A stretch of DNA of 23,670 nucleotides from CALKYB01 sp964510575 (GTDB lineage Bacteria > Bdellovibrionota_C > UBA2361 > SZUA-149 > CALKYB01), in the NCBI GenBank assembly GCA_964510575.1, contig CAZECN010000038.1, positions 1 to 23,670 on the forward strand, given 5' to 3'. Within the stretch, counting starts at the first letter, position 1. Each line of letters starts with the position of its first letter. Of the stretch, positions 15,171-23,600 are shown piece after piece. The translations under genes and the position numbers were made by a program. The notes under the pieces are model-generated. The model was not told the origin of the DNA. It searched no databases and saw nothing but the letters and a program-made list of their open reading frames with translations.

Positions 15171-15712
15171 AACATCGCATACTAGCTTTTCTTATTATCT
15201 TAGTCGCTTTTACTGCTGCCACTCCAGTTGAGCAGGTGGTTAATAAAATTGATTCGAAGATTGAATTTAATCTTTCAGCTGCTAACAACTCTCTCAAGGG
15301 CGAGCTTCGAGATTATAAGGCTAGAATCTTTCTCGATAAGAAGGACTTTACCAAGTCTACCATTAGCTTCACAGTCAATCTTTCTAACTTCACTCTAAAG
15401 AACCCTTCTAACGATCCTAAACTACTTTTGGTTAACGGTTTGATAGCTAATCTCAAAATTGCTCCAGCCACTTTCGAATCGGAGTCGATTCGCCAAGTTT
15501 CTCGCGACGATTTTTTGGTGACAGGCATTGTTAAAAGATCAGGCCAAGCTTGGGAGATGGAGTTTATGGCTAAGCCTAGGAAGTTATCCGAGACTAGGAC
15601 TCAATTAGAACTTTCTATGAAAGGGGATTTCAATGGAGCTGAGTTCAGCATTCCACTGACCGGTAATGCTGAAGTAAAAGGTAAAGTCTTAATGGATAAT
15701 CAAAAGCCCTAA
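15167..15712 (+). CDS. YceI-like secreted/periplasmic protein
   Basis: 181 residues, the size of YceI-family proteins (lipocalin-like beta barrels that bind isoprenoid or other amphiphilic ligands). A signal peptide is visible at 1-~18 (MKHRILAFLIILVAFTAAT). The mature part follows the family plan: opening strand IDSKIEFNLSAANNSLKGEL, ARIFLDKKDFTKSTISFTVNL, a long middle segment NDPKLLLVNGLIANLKIAPATFESESI (family ...fld...fP...F.S..i), then FLVTGIVKRSGQAWEMEFMA (vtG.l.i.G....v...v). The central region lacks the usual conserved His/Asp-Met pattern, so it is a divergent member. ATG 15167 has GAGGA just upstream. It converges on glnB with the two stop codons overlapping and no terminator between them. 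Confidence 0.7.
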   Translation: MKHRILAFLIILVAFTAATPVEQVVNKIDSKIEFNLSAANNSLKGELRDYKARIFLDKKDFTKSTISFTVNLSNFTLKNPSNDPKLLLVNGLIANLKIAPATFESESIRQVSRDDFLVTGIVKRSGQAWEMEFMAKPRKLSETRTQLELSMKGDFNGAEFSIPLTGNAEVKGKVLMDNQKP

Positions 15713-16062
15713 GGCCCAATTGCCACAGGACCCCGCTCTCCGGTTCTAATCCTTACGCAGTCTTCCATAGGTTCGATAAAGATCTTACCGTCTCCAACTT
15801 CGCCAGTGCCACCGCTTCTCGCACTTTGAACAATGGCGTCAATGGTTTGGTCAACAAAGTTGTCGTTAACTGCGATCTCAAGCTTAACTTTTGGAATTAG
15901 CTCGAGGCAGAACTCCTGCCCTCTGAAAACTTCTTCAGGGCTATCCTGACAGCCGCAACCTCTTGCATCGGAGACAGTCATAACAAAGATATTGTTGCTG
16001 TTGAGAGCTTCCTTCACCAAAGTTAGTTTTTCTGGGCGAATCATCGCCGTAATTTTCTTCAT
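15709..16062 (-). CDS. P-II nitrogen-regulatory protein (GlnB/GlnK family) without the uridylylated Tyr
   Basis: Trimeric signal protein that senses ATP/ADP and 2-oxoglutarate; when paired with amt it usually gates the ammonium channel. 117 residues, as usual. Family marks: MKKITAMIRPEKLTLVKEAL at the start, T-loop region ~37-55, IPKVKLEIAV with Lys58, the B-loop GTGEVGDGKIF (85-95), and VRIRTGE at the end. Odd points: the T-loop reads GCGCQDSPEEVFRGQEF, so both loop tyrosines of E. coli GlnB (46 and the uridylylated 51, in LYRGAEY) are Phe, and three residues appear inserted before the B-loop TG. Classical GlnD uridylylation is therefore unlikely. Gln39 and Gly37 of the 2-oxoglutarate site are kept. 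It starts in TAATG overlapping the amt stop by one base, with AGGAG upstream, so it is coupled to amt. Confidence 0.93.
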   Translation of the reverse strand: MKKITAMIRPEKLTLVKEALNSNNIFVMTVSDARGCGCQDSPEEVFRGQEFCLELIPKVKLEIAVNDNFVDQTIDAIVQSARSGGTGEVGDGKIFIEPMEDCVRIRTGERGPVAIGP

Positions 16063-17744
16063 TAGGAAACTCTCCTTACAGGTTCTTTATCTGAAACTAG
16101 GCAAACTTGAGCCTGAGGCGATATTCGTAAAGCAACGTCGTAGATTACTTTATAAATTTCAGACTCAATCCCTCCTCTAAAGGAGATCCTATTGTTATCC
16201 ACAGTTGTGAAGTATTTATAGGCTTCAGTGTATTTTTCATCTGCACTGGCATCGCCGCAGAATTCTCGCCAGGTATTCATCAGGTTAGAAATCTCAACAT
16301 TCTCCAGCTCGAAAGCAAAAGATGATTCTACTGAATAAGTAAAATTACTGACTTCTTCCTCATCTTCGCCTTTTAGAAGTCTGAGTTGAGGTTTTCTATT
16401 TCCAAGGTGCGATTTTTCAACAGCTTCAGTTAGGTCAAGAAGTCTCTCCGCTGGATAGGCCAGCATTCCCATTTCGTGTCCGTCTAGTCCCTCTGACTCA
16501 ACCTGAGCCACTACTCTAATTCCAACAAATTTATCGATTACTTTCCAACAAACAAAAGAGGTAGCAAAGGCAAATACCCCTACAGTGGCTATCCCGATTG
16601 CCTGAGTGGTTAAAAAAGTAATGCTTCCACCATATAGTAGACCATTTTGGTCTAGTCCGCCGGGAGCAGTGGTTGAGGCAAATAGTCCAAGAGCTAAAGT
16701 TCCCCAGATGCCGCAGATCAAGTGAACTGGAAGTGATCCCACTGGGTCATCGATCATCATCAGGTCAAAAAGTCTTGCCGCGCAAACTACCAAAATGCCA
16801 CCGACAAGCCCTATTATGACTGCTGCACCTACGTTAACGAAAGCACAGCCTGCAGTGATTGAAACTAGTCCAGCTAATGCGCCGTTCACGGTCATTGAAA
16901 AGTCAGGTTTCCCAGTAAACCAAAAAGCAGTGGCAGTGGCTGAAACTAAAGCTGCTGCGCAGGCTAGATTGGTGGTTACAACTATGTGGGCAACGAGGTC
17001 CATGTTTCCTCCAGTGATGCCCATTGCGCTTCCTGGATTAAAGCCAAACCATCCTAACCAAAGAATCATGCCGCCGATAAAAGCGAGTGGAATGCTGTGG
17101 CCGGGTATCGGGTTAACTTTACCGGCGATGCTGTATTTTCCGATTCTAGGACCTAAGACCAAGATGCCTGCTAAACCAACCCATCCTCCAACACTATGAA
17201 CTACAGTGGAGCCGGCAAAGTCGCTGAAGCCAAGGTCGGCTAGCCACCCTCCGCCCCAGACCCAGTGCCCAGCTATTGGATAGATAACGCCGGTTAGAAC
17301 AGTAGCTAGAATAAGAAAAGAGCCATAGTGAACACGCTCAGCAACACAACCGCTAACAATTGAAGCTGCTGTGGCAGCGAAGGCTAGTTGAAAGAAAAAC
17401 TTTGCCATCAAAGGCACTTGAGCCCAGTTCAGAGAAGAGTAGACTCCTTGGTAACTCTCACCAGTGAGGGGACTATTGTCTGTTCCTAAAACAAACCATC
17501 CAGACCATCCAACAAATGGGCTGCCGTCAGCGAACATTAGGCTAAAGCCAAGAGCCCAAAAGGCTAAGCTGGCTATTCCGAAGACTAGGAAATTCTTAGC
17601 AAGAATATTGACCGTGTTTTTTTCACGGCAAAAGCCTGCTTCTAGGCAGCCGAAGCCCGCGTTCATAAAAAAGACTAAAAAGCCGCATATTAATACCCAG
17701 GCTGTGTCTATTGAGGCTCCAAGTTGGGCTATTTGTTCGCTCAC
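16062..17744 (-). CDS. Ammonium transporter (Amt) with a ~130-residue C-terminal extension
   Basis: Inner-membrane ammonium channel of the Amt/MEP/Rh family. Residues 1-~430 are a complete Amt with about 11 membrane helices. The opening DTAWVLICGFLVFFMNAGF and the LEAGFCREKNTVNI segment fit the Amt1-like branch. Functional residues are present: Asp175 (E. coli Asp160) in DFAGSTVVH, the twin pore histidines His183 and His341 (VPVH/PVHLICGIWG), and the C-terminal GLDGHEMGMLAYP signature at 419-431 that normally ends the protein. A further ~130 residues follow: an acidic stretch (GEDEEE, 459-464) and a soluble-looking domain with SFAFELENVEISNLMNTWRE and FTTVDNNRISFRGGIESEIY that I do not recognise; it is not P-II, histidine kinase or GGDEF. 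Start is GTG 17744 after AAGGAG. Transcribed with the P-II gene. Confidence 0.93.
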   Translation of the reverse strand: MSEQIAQLGASIDTAWVLICGFLVFFMNAGFGCLEAGFCREKNTVNILAKNFLVFGIASLAFWALGFSLMFADGSPFVGWSGWFVLGTDNSPLTGESYQGVYSSLNWAQVPLMAKFFFQLAFAATAASIVSGCVAERVHYGSFLILATVLTGVIYPIAGHWVWGGGWLADLGFSDFAGSTVVHSVGGWVGLAGILVLGPRIGKYSIAGKVNPIPGHSIPLAFIGGMILWLGWFGFNPGSAMGITGGNMDLVAHIVVTTNLACAAALVSATATAFWFTGKPDFSMTVNGALAGLVSITAGCAFVNVGAAVIIGLVGGILVVCAARLFDLMMIDDPVGSLPVHLICGIWGTLALGLFASTTAPGGLDQNGLLYGGSITFLTTQAIGIATVGVFAFATSFVCWKVIDKFVGIRVVAQVESEGLDGHEMGMLAYPAERLLDLTEAVEKSHLGNRKPQLRLLKGEDEEEVSNFTYSVESSFAFELENVEISNLMNTWREFCGDASADEKYTEAYKYFTTVDNNRISFRGGIESEIYKVIYDVALRISPQAQVCLVSDKEPVRRVS

Positions 17745-18025
17745 AATATTCTCCTTGCTCTTAAAAGATGCGTTGAGTGATTAGTTGGCGGGAAAATAAC
17801 AGCTAATTTGTCAAAGATAAAGCTTATAAATCGCTAATTAAGGATTACTTCACAAAACACAAGGGCGACGGGTGCTTAGCAGCTTCTAATTTGGTTCTAG
17901 AGGTCCTAATCTATCAGCTGGATAGCCAAGCCGGCCTAAAATAACTGCTCAGAGGGCAAGTTTACAGCAGCTTTTAGTTCTTGATAACTTCGCTAGGAAT
18001 AAATTCAGATCTAGGAGAGAGGAAT
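17745..18025. promoter_or_regulatory. Divergent intergenic region between amt and the DUF805-SRPBCC gene
   Basis: 281 bases separating divergent starts, so promoters for both directions should lie here. On the minus strand TTGACA occurs at 17814-17809, but no good -10 lies at normal distance. I found no sigma54 site (GG-N10-GC) pointing to amt, unlike many nitrogen-regulated amt operons. The AAGGAG ribosome site for amt is at its left end and AGGAG for the plus-strand gene at its right end (18013-18017). No coding potential is visible otherwise. Confidence 0.4.
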
Positions 18026-19384
18026 TTGATTGGCAAGTTTCTAAAATTTATTTTCGGTGTATCCGGTACAGTTGATAGGGCTCTTTATCTGAAACTGGGT
18101 GCTGGCCTTTCTTTTTTGAAAGTAGCCGCTGAACATATCGTTGGCTGGGCGATGTTCGGCAAATATTTTAGCCCTTTCGGCCTTTTTATTCCGATGTATT
18201 ACCGATTCGCTTTAGATCAAGAGTTTGGTCTTGATTTCTACGGTCGTAACCCTTCAAATAGTTTTTGGATTTTTCTCTATATTTTATCGGTTCCTTTTGC
18301 CTGGGTAGCCTTAACGCTTTCGATTAGAAGACTCATTGATGCCGGAAAAAATCCATGGCTTGGATTTTTTCTATTTATTCCTGTCCTTAACATTCTTTTG
18401 ATTTGGTACCTATGTTTTCTGCCATCTCGCTCGGGTGAAGAGGGGGCTGAAAAGCCGAAGATGCTTAAAGACTTTAGCGAGGCTAGTTCGACAATTGTTG
18501 TTTCAGGGCTTGCCTTGATCGCTTTCGTCTATGTTATTTACACGGTGTTTGGAGTTGAAGTTTACTCGTCTTCTTTATTCTTCTCTGGTCCCTTTGTTGT
18601 AGGCATTTTCGCGGGCCTCTATTCTGAAGACCTAAGAGCAGGAATTCGGAGAGCCCTTATTGCTCAGCTGGTAGTGGCTTCCATGCTACTTTTATTGGCT
18701 GTTGAAGGCTTAATATGTTTAACGATGGCTGCCGTCCCAGCCTTGATTTGTTCTTCTCTTGGAGCATGGCTAGGTTTCAATCTTCGATCTTACGCAAAGT
18801 TGGCTAACTCCTCGCCTCTCGTTTTATTGTTAGCATTTACTGTGGCTCCTGTGGCTGAGAAAGTTTTTTTGCCAGCAACTGTGAAGTCGGTGGTGTCTAG
18901 GGTAGAGGTTGATGCTCCTGCTGAGGTTATTTGGAATAATGTAGTTGCATTTCCAGAGTTGCCTCCGACTAAACACATATTGTTTGAACTTGGGGTTGCT
19001 GCTCCTACTGGAGCGACAATCGAGGGTAGTGGAGTTGGTGCTGTGAGACACTGCAACTTTACTACTGGAAGTTTTATTGAGCCGATTACAGTATGGGATC
19101 CACCTAAGAGGCTAGCCTTTGAGGTAGAGTATCAGCCAGCGACGATGAAAGAGTTGACGCCCTACAAACACATTCACGCTCCACACCTTGAGGGGTTTTT
19201 TAGGTCAGTAAGGGGCGAGTTTCGGTTAGCAAGCCAGGGAGACAAAACCATTCTTGAAGGTGAGACTTGGTATGAAATGAGAATTTTTCCGGCTTGGTAT
19301 TGGGATATGTTTGCTAGTAGGTTTGTTTCAATCATCCACAACAGGGTTCTCGAGCATGTTAAGAACGTGTCTGAAAATCCCTAG
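18026..19384 (+). CDS. Membrane protein: DUF805-like domain fused to SRPBCC (START-like) domain
   Basis: 452 residues. The N-terminal ~135 residues look like DUF805: FGVSGTVDRALYLKLG at the start, several hydrophobic helices, LSIRRLIDAGKNPWLGFFLFIPVLN (family .RRLhDiGkSGWw.ll..iP..n) and a basic end at LPSRSGEEG. Further membrane helices fill ~155-280 (VVSGLALIAFVYVIYTVF; FVVGIFAGLY; ALIAQLVVASMLLLL; VLLLAFTVAP). From ~285 to the end is a soluble SRPBCC/polyketide-cyclase-like domain: VVSRVEVDAPAEVIWNNVVAF, GSGVGAVRHCNF, WDPPKRLAFEV, GEFRLASQGDKTILEGET. Such domains hold hydrophobic ligands. The frame runs back to 17981, but TTG 18026 has AGGAG 8 bases upstream and yields a DUF805-type start. 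No terminator is evident after it. Function unknown. Confidence 0.75.
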   Translation: MIGKFLKFIFGVSGTVDRALYLKLGAGLSFLKVAAEHIVGWAMFGKYFSPFGLFIPMYYRFALDQEFGLDFYGRNPSNSFWIFLYILSVPFAWVALTLSIRRLIDAGKNPWLGFFLFIPVLNILLIWYLCFLPSRSGEEGAEKPKMLKDFSEASSTIVVSGLALIAFVYVIYTVFGVEVYSSSLFFSGPFVVGIFAGLYSEDLRAGIRRALIAQLVVASMLLLLAVEGLICLTMAAVPALICSSLGAWLGFNLRSYAKLANSSPLVLLLAFTVAPVAEKVFLPATVKSVVSRVEVDAPAEVIWNNVVAFPELPPTKHILFELGVAAPTGATIEGSGVGAVRHCNFTTGSFIEPITVWDPPKRLAFEVEYQPATMKELTPYKHIHAPHLEGFFRSVRGEFRLASQGDKTILEGETWYEMRIFPAWYWDMFASRFVSIIHNRVLEHVKNVSENP

Positions 19385-19427
19385 CCCTTCTGTTTAAATT
19401 TATCCTAGGAGCTGATTCTTTCTCTGC

Positions 19428-19532
19428 CAAGGGCCACTATTGGCATTCCTCTCTCAGTATATTTTAAACAATAATGGAGCTAATGTTATGAGAAGCAGCA
19501 TTGCTCTTTTTCGATGAGATTCTGTTCGATAA
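19428..19532 (+). pseudogene. Decayed 3' fragment paralogous to the secreted-protein gene at 19646
   Basis: Reading 19443-19532 in frame gives AFLSQYILNNNGANVMRSSI then ALFR-stop-DSVR-stop, which aligns residue for residue with the last 30 codons of the gene at 19646-20386 (AFISQYNVDLSGATVLRSSI, SLLRRDSVQ-stop). Similarity continues upstream to about 19428 (GP....AF) with a 9-base deletion, then is lost. A TGA (19515-19517) replaces an Arg codon, and the final stop is TAA at the matching place. It is therefore the remnant of a tandem copy or relative of the next gene, most of which has been deleted. Confidence 0.75.
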
Positions 19533-19645
19533 AAGAAGCCTTAGACGGTTTTTTGAGCTATTGAAAGAATCAGTGGTGTTATCTGGGAAAAGGCGTTCAT
19601 CGTTTGAACTTCTTTTTTACTAAAGCTTATGGGTTTAGTTCTTAA

Positions 19646-20386
19646 ATGAAAAAATTAATTTTTCTGTTGATCTTCTTTCCAGCTATTCTGAGTGCTCAGG
19701 ATGACCTTGCAACACCGGGTTTTAATTCAAGTAAACCTGGAGGAACTAAAATATTTAATACCGGGGACGTGATTAACGTCAATTTTGACCTTAACAGGAG
19801 TTATGCCTGTTCTCTGGTTGGTTCTGAAAGTGACAGTCTTCTAGGTATAGACTCCAGTGTATTAAATCCTTCTGGTTTAGTAGTGGCTGGTAAAGCAATT
19901 GGTGCTCAGACACCCCCGATTACCACTGGATCCCTGGATCCAAACCAGTCAGATAACAGGATTTCAATTTTTGCCACTATTGGAGGGGTCTGGAAGTTTA
20001 CTGTAAGTTCAGCTAAGGCCGGTGGGGAGTCTGGGGCATTTACATGTCGTGAAACTTCGTTATACGGGAACTGGAATACTTTTTTAAATCCCTTTAATTT
20101 TCTAGAAATTACAAACCTCAGTTATGACCCGATAGAGGTAATAGTAATAATTAGAAATTTTGATGGAACAACTTTTACTACCTCGGAGACTGTTCCGGCA
20201 GACAGAAGGGTAGATATCGATGTTCACTCTCTGGTTGGCCCTAATAGATATGGATCTATCAAACTGAAACATGATGGACCAGTCGGGGCTCTTTCAGCAT
20301 TTATCTCTCAATATAATGTGGACCTGTCCGGGGCCACTGTGTTGAGAAGCAGTATTAGCCTTCTTCGACGTGATTCCGTTCAATAG
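19646..20386 (+). CDS. Secreted protein of unknown function
   Basis: 246 residues with a clear signal peptide (MKKLIFLLIFFPAILSA, cleavage likely before QDD). The rest is low in charge, rich in Asn, Ser, Thr and Gly, and looks all-beta. A second half (~135-246) with ETSLYGNWNTFLNPFNFLEI, IEVIVIIRNFDGTTFTTSET, PADRRVDIDVHSLVGPNRYG and SIKLKHDGPVGALSAFISQY resembles a beta-sandwich in which strand pairs are followed by a polar loop. I do not recognise a named family. It lies beside a decayed paralogous fragment (upstream) and a large repeat-bearing surface protein (downstream, 250 bases away), suggesting an envelope or extracellular gene group. No convincing ribosome site precedes ATG 19646. 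Confidence 0.7.
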   Translation: MKKLIFLLIFFPAILSAQDDLATPGFNSSKPGGTKIFNTGDVINVNFDLNRSYACSLVGSESDSLLGIDSSVLNPSGLVVAGKAIGAQTPPITTGSLDPNQSDNRISIFATIGGVWKFTVSSAKAGGESGAFTCRETSLYGNWNTFLNPFNFLEITNLSYDPIEVIVIIRNFDGTTFTTSETVPADRRVDIDVHSLVGPNRYGSIKLKHDGPVGALSAFISQYNVDLSGATVLRSSISLLRRDSVQ

Positions 20387-20636
20387 CTTAATTAGTCATT
20401 ATAGCGGTGGTTTTCAGTGTCTTTTGTGTTGTTTTAGACTGATTCTCAGAATTCATAAGTGTTTTAAGGACAGATCTTGCATGTAAAAAGTGTAGGATCT
20501 TATTATTATTCAATTTATATTTAGAATTAGACGATTTATTAAGTTGAAGTAGTTGTTTAGTGAAGTTGAAGTAAATATCGGAACTGGTCCTCCCCAGATC
20601 GATAATAATTTGAAAAAGTTTTTTACAAGAGTTTTA
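20387..20636 (+). promoter_or_regulatory. Promoter region of the large surface-protein gene
   Basis: 250 AT-rich bases without a gene. A candidate sigma70 promoter is TTGCAT (20477-20482), an 18-base spacer, and TATTAT (20501-20506; five of six consensus bases). Downstream are two direct repeats of AAGTTGAAGTA (separate entry). No strong ribosome site precedes ATG 20637; the best is AAAAG further upstream. Confidence 0.4.
20541..20573 (+). repeat. Two 11-base direct repeats 22 bases apart (possible operator)
   Basis: AAGTTGAAGTA occurs at 20541-20551 and again, perfectly, at 20563-20573. The 22-base period is two DNA helical turns, so both copies face the same side of the helix. They lie about 35 bases downstream of the candidate -10, which suits a repressor or response-regulator site. 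The regulator is unknown. Confidence 0.4.
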
Positions 20637-23600
20637 ATGAAAGTATTAGTAAGCTTATTAAGAAGATCAAAGTTTTTATTTCGTTATTTTCTAACAGCGA
20701 CTATCTTCTTTAACAGTGTAGCTCAAGCCCAGAACTTCCCCGTTCAAACTTATTATCTTCCTCTTCCTGAGGAGCAGATGTTTGATGCTATTCTTTCTGT
20801 GTTTGATCCCGCAACTTGCCCACAAAATATTGGAGGATTTGCTCCCCAGGAGCCTACGCAAACTTATGTATCTGTGGCCGTTCTTGATAATGGCACAGTG
20901 ATCTACTACGACCACTGGGAAGACGGCTATGAACCAAATGTACAAAACCAGGTTCAGGGTACCAGTGAGATATGGGGTGATGGTAATCCTGCGAATGGTT
21001 TCCCTCCAGGTTTTCCTGGAGATATTCTGAACCAGGGAGATGTTATTATTCTTAACAACCCTGTTGTTACAACAACTACTGCAACTGTAATAGATTTTGA
21101 TGGAAGAGATCGGCTTGACGCTACTTCTCCTATCGCTGTTACCAGAACTGGCTGGGCCAGTGGCTCGGATACTTTGCTGGCGGGTGCCGTTGAGCTCTAT
21201 CCTACTTTTCAATGGGGTAATGCATATACAGTTCCAGCGGGTGAAGATCTTGGAAATGAGTTTGATACAACAGGAGCGGCTATAATTGCTGCTGAAGATG
21301 GCACGGTTATTAACATTGACTTAGATGGAGATGGAACTACTGATGTAACAACAACTCTGAACCAGGGAGAGAGCTTTCACCAGGATGGAGGTCTCCAAAC
21401 AGGAGCTACTATTACTTCCAGTGCTCCTGTTCAAGTTCAGCTGCTAACAGGTTTAGTCTGCTCAACTTTTTCTGCCAGATGGTTTACAATTCGACCAGAC
21501 ACCGATTTTACCAGTTCTTATTTGATACCAGTCTCCACTCCCACTGGAGATCCGACAACAGCATATGTTCACAACCCAAGTGCAGGCCCAATTGATGTTC
21601 AGTATGAAAATGAATTTGGCGTTGTTAGTGCTGTTACAATTCCAGCTGGAGGGACAGCTGATATAGATATGGTAAATGGTACTGCGGGGAGACTCTCTAC
21701 CGTTAATGCTTCCGCAGGGACGCCATTTACATTACTTGTTACGATCGACAGTAGTAACGGGACAGATGGTAATGTCACGACACATGACTGGGGATTTCAA
21801 CCTTTACCTGAGCTTCAACTGCTTCAACAACTAGCTGTTGGTTGGGGTGCTCCTCAAGATCCTACTCAACCTTTTTCAGAAAACTCTGCTCCTGTCTGGG
21901 TAACAGCAGCTTATCCTGTAGGTAGCACCAGCACAGGGCCAATTGATCTTTGTATTGACTATGATGGGGACAGAGCTGGTCCGTTAACTGACTCTAATGG
22001 TTTAAGTTATGATCTTCTGCTGTCAGTAAATCCTCTTGAGCAGCAAGTCGTATTTGATCCAGATAACGATCAGACTGGTATGGTTATCTATGTCTGTGAT
22101 GGCGGTGATGGTGTTGTTTCAGCTGCCTGGGGTCAAGATCCAAATACTGCAAGTGCAGGAGCTCCTGCGATAGATACAGGAACTTCAATTATTCCAATTC
22201 AAAGGTATTTTAGTACCAAGGATTTTAGTTTTTCTAATGATCAGGATGGAAATGGGGTCGTTAACCCAGGAGATACAATAACTTTTGAAATTGATGTTCA
22301 GGCCTTAGGTGTTCTTCCTGTTCCAGGTCTGGTGATCACCCTGTCAGATATCCTGCCATCAGCTTTTACTTATGTTCCTAACACCACTCAGGTTGATGAT
22401 GGAACAACTGTTACTTCCTTGCCTGACGATGCTACTGGAACTGCTTTTCCTCTGGATGGGTCAGGCTTTCTTATACCAACTACTATTCCTGTAGATGGTG
22501 AAATATTGGTAACATTTGATGCTGTGGTTGGAGCAGCTCCGGGTGGAGACTGTACTGTTACAAACGTAGCTACTGCTTCTGGCCCTGATGGAGAATTCTC
22601 GCCAGAGCGTCCGATTTGTATTGAAGATCCAGTGTTGGAGTTGGAAAAATCAACCCAAGGGCAGGATGCAGATACAGCAACAGGCCCTCTAATTAGTGTC
22701 GGAGATCCTGTAAACTGGGTCTATGCTATTTCAAACTCAGGCAATGTTGTTTTCTCAGGTGTTTCTCTGACTGATGATCAGGAAGGAACAATTACAATAC
22801 CTGCTGCAGGTAGCATCTCTGGAGACACAAATGGAGATGGACTTCTCGATCCAGGTGAAACCTGGTTAATCAGCCATAGTGGTACTGCTACTTCAGGTCA
22901 GTACGACAATATTGGAACAGTAGAAGCTGAGGATCCAAATGGAGATACTTTTGAAGCTACTGATCCATCTCACTATTTTGGTGCAAATCCAAGTATAAGC
23001 CTTGAGAAATCAACTAATGGAAGTGATGCAGATACTCCAACAGGTCCGCAGATAGTGGTCGGTGATACTGTTACATGGGTTTATCAGATAGAAAATACTG
23101 GAAATACAGATTTAACTGACATACTTCTTCAGGATAATCAGGAAGGTACGATTACGATACCAGCAGCTGGAAGTATTACAGGAGATGATGGCGATGGAAT
23201 TCTAGAGCCAGGTGAAACCTGGAGTATTACTCATACTGGAACAGCTATTGCAGGCCAGTATGCCAACCAGGGTAGAGTAAGCGCCGAGGATCCTTTGGGC
23301 ACTTTTGTATCAGACTCAGATCCTTCACATTATTTTGGAATAGCCCCCAGCCTTACTTTAGAGAAGCTGACGAATGGAGTTGATGCAGATACTGTAACTG
23401 GTCCACTGTTAGCTTTGGGGGAGACAGTAACCTGGACTTACCAGATTACTAATGATGGGGACGTAGATTTAACAAACGTTACTCTTTCAGATGACCAGGA
23501 AGGAGTAATTGCGATACCTGCAGCTGGAAGTATTACGGGAGATACTGACAATGACGGTATTCTTGATGTTGGTGAAACCTGGAGTATTACTCAGACAGGA

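Noticed and set aside
16795..17199. 134-codon plus-strand frame antisense to amt
   Set aside because: It lies wholly opposite a well-conserved transporter; Pro/Ala/Met-rich composition is what the complement of a membrane protein gives.
17745..18025. Sigma54 promoter for the amt-glnB operon
   Set aside because: No GG-N10-GC element in the right orientation was found.
20691..21212. 173-codon minus-strand frame over the large surface protein
   Set aside because: It is antisense to a clear coding frame with a signal peptide and recognisable motifs; Ser/Arg/Asn-rich composition without family likeness.
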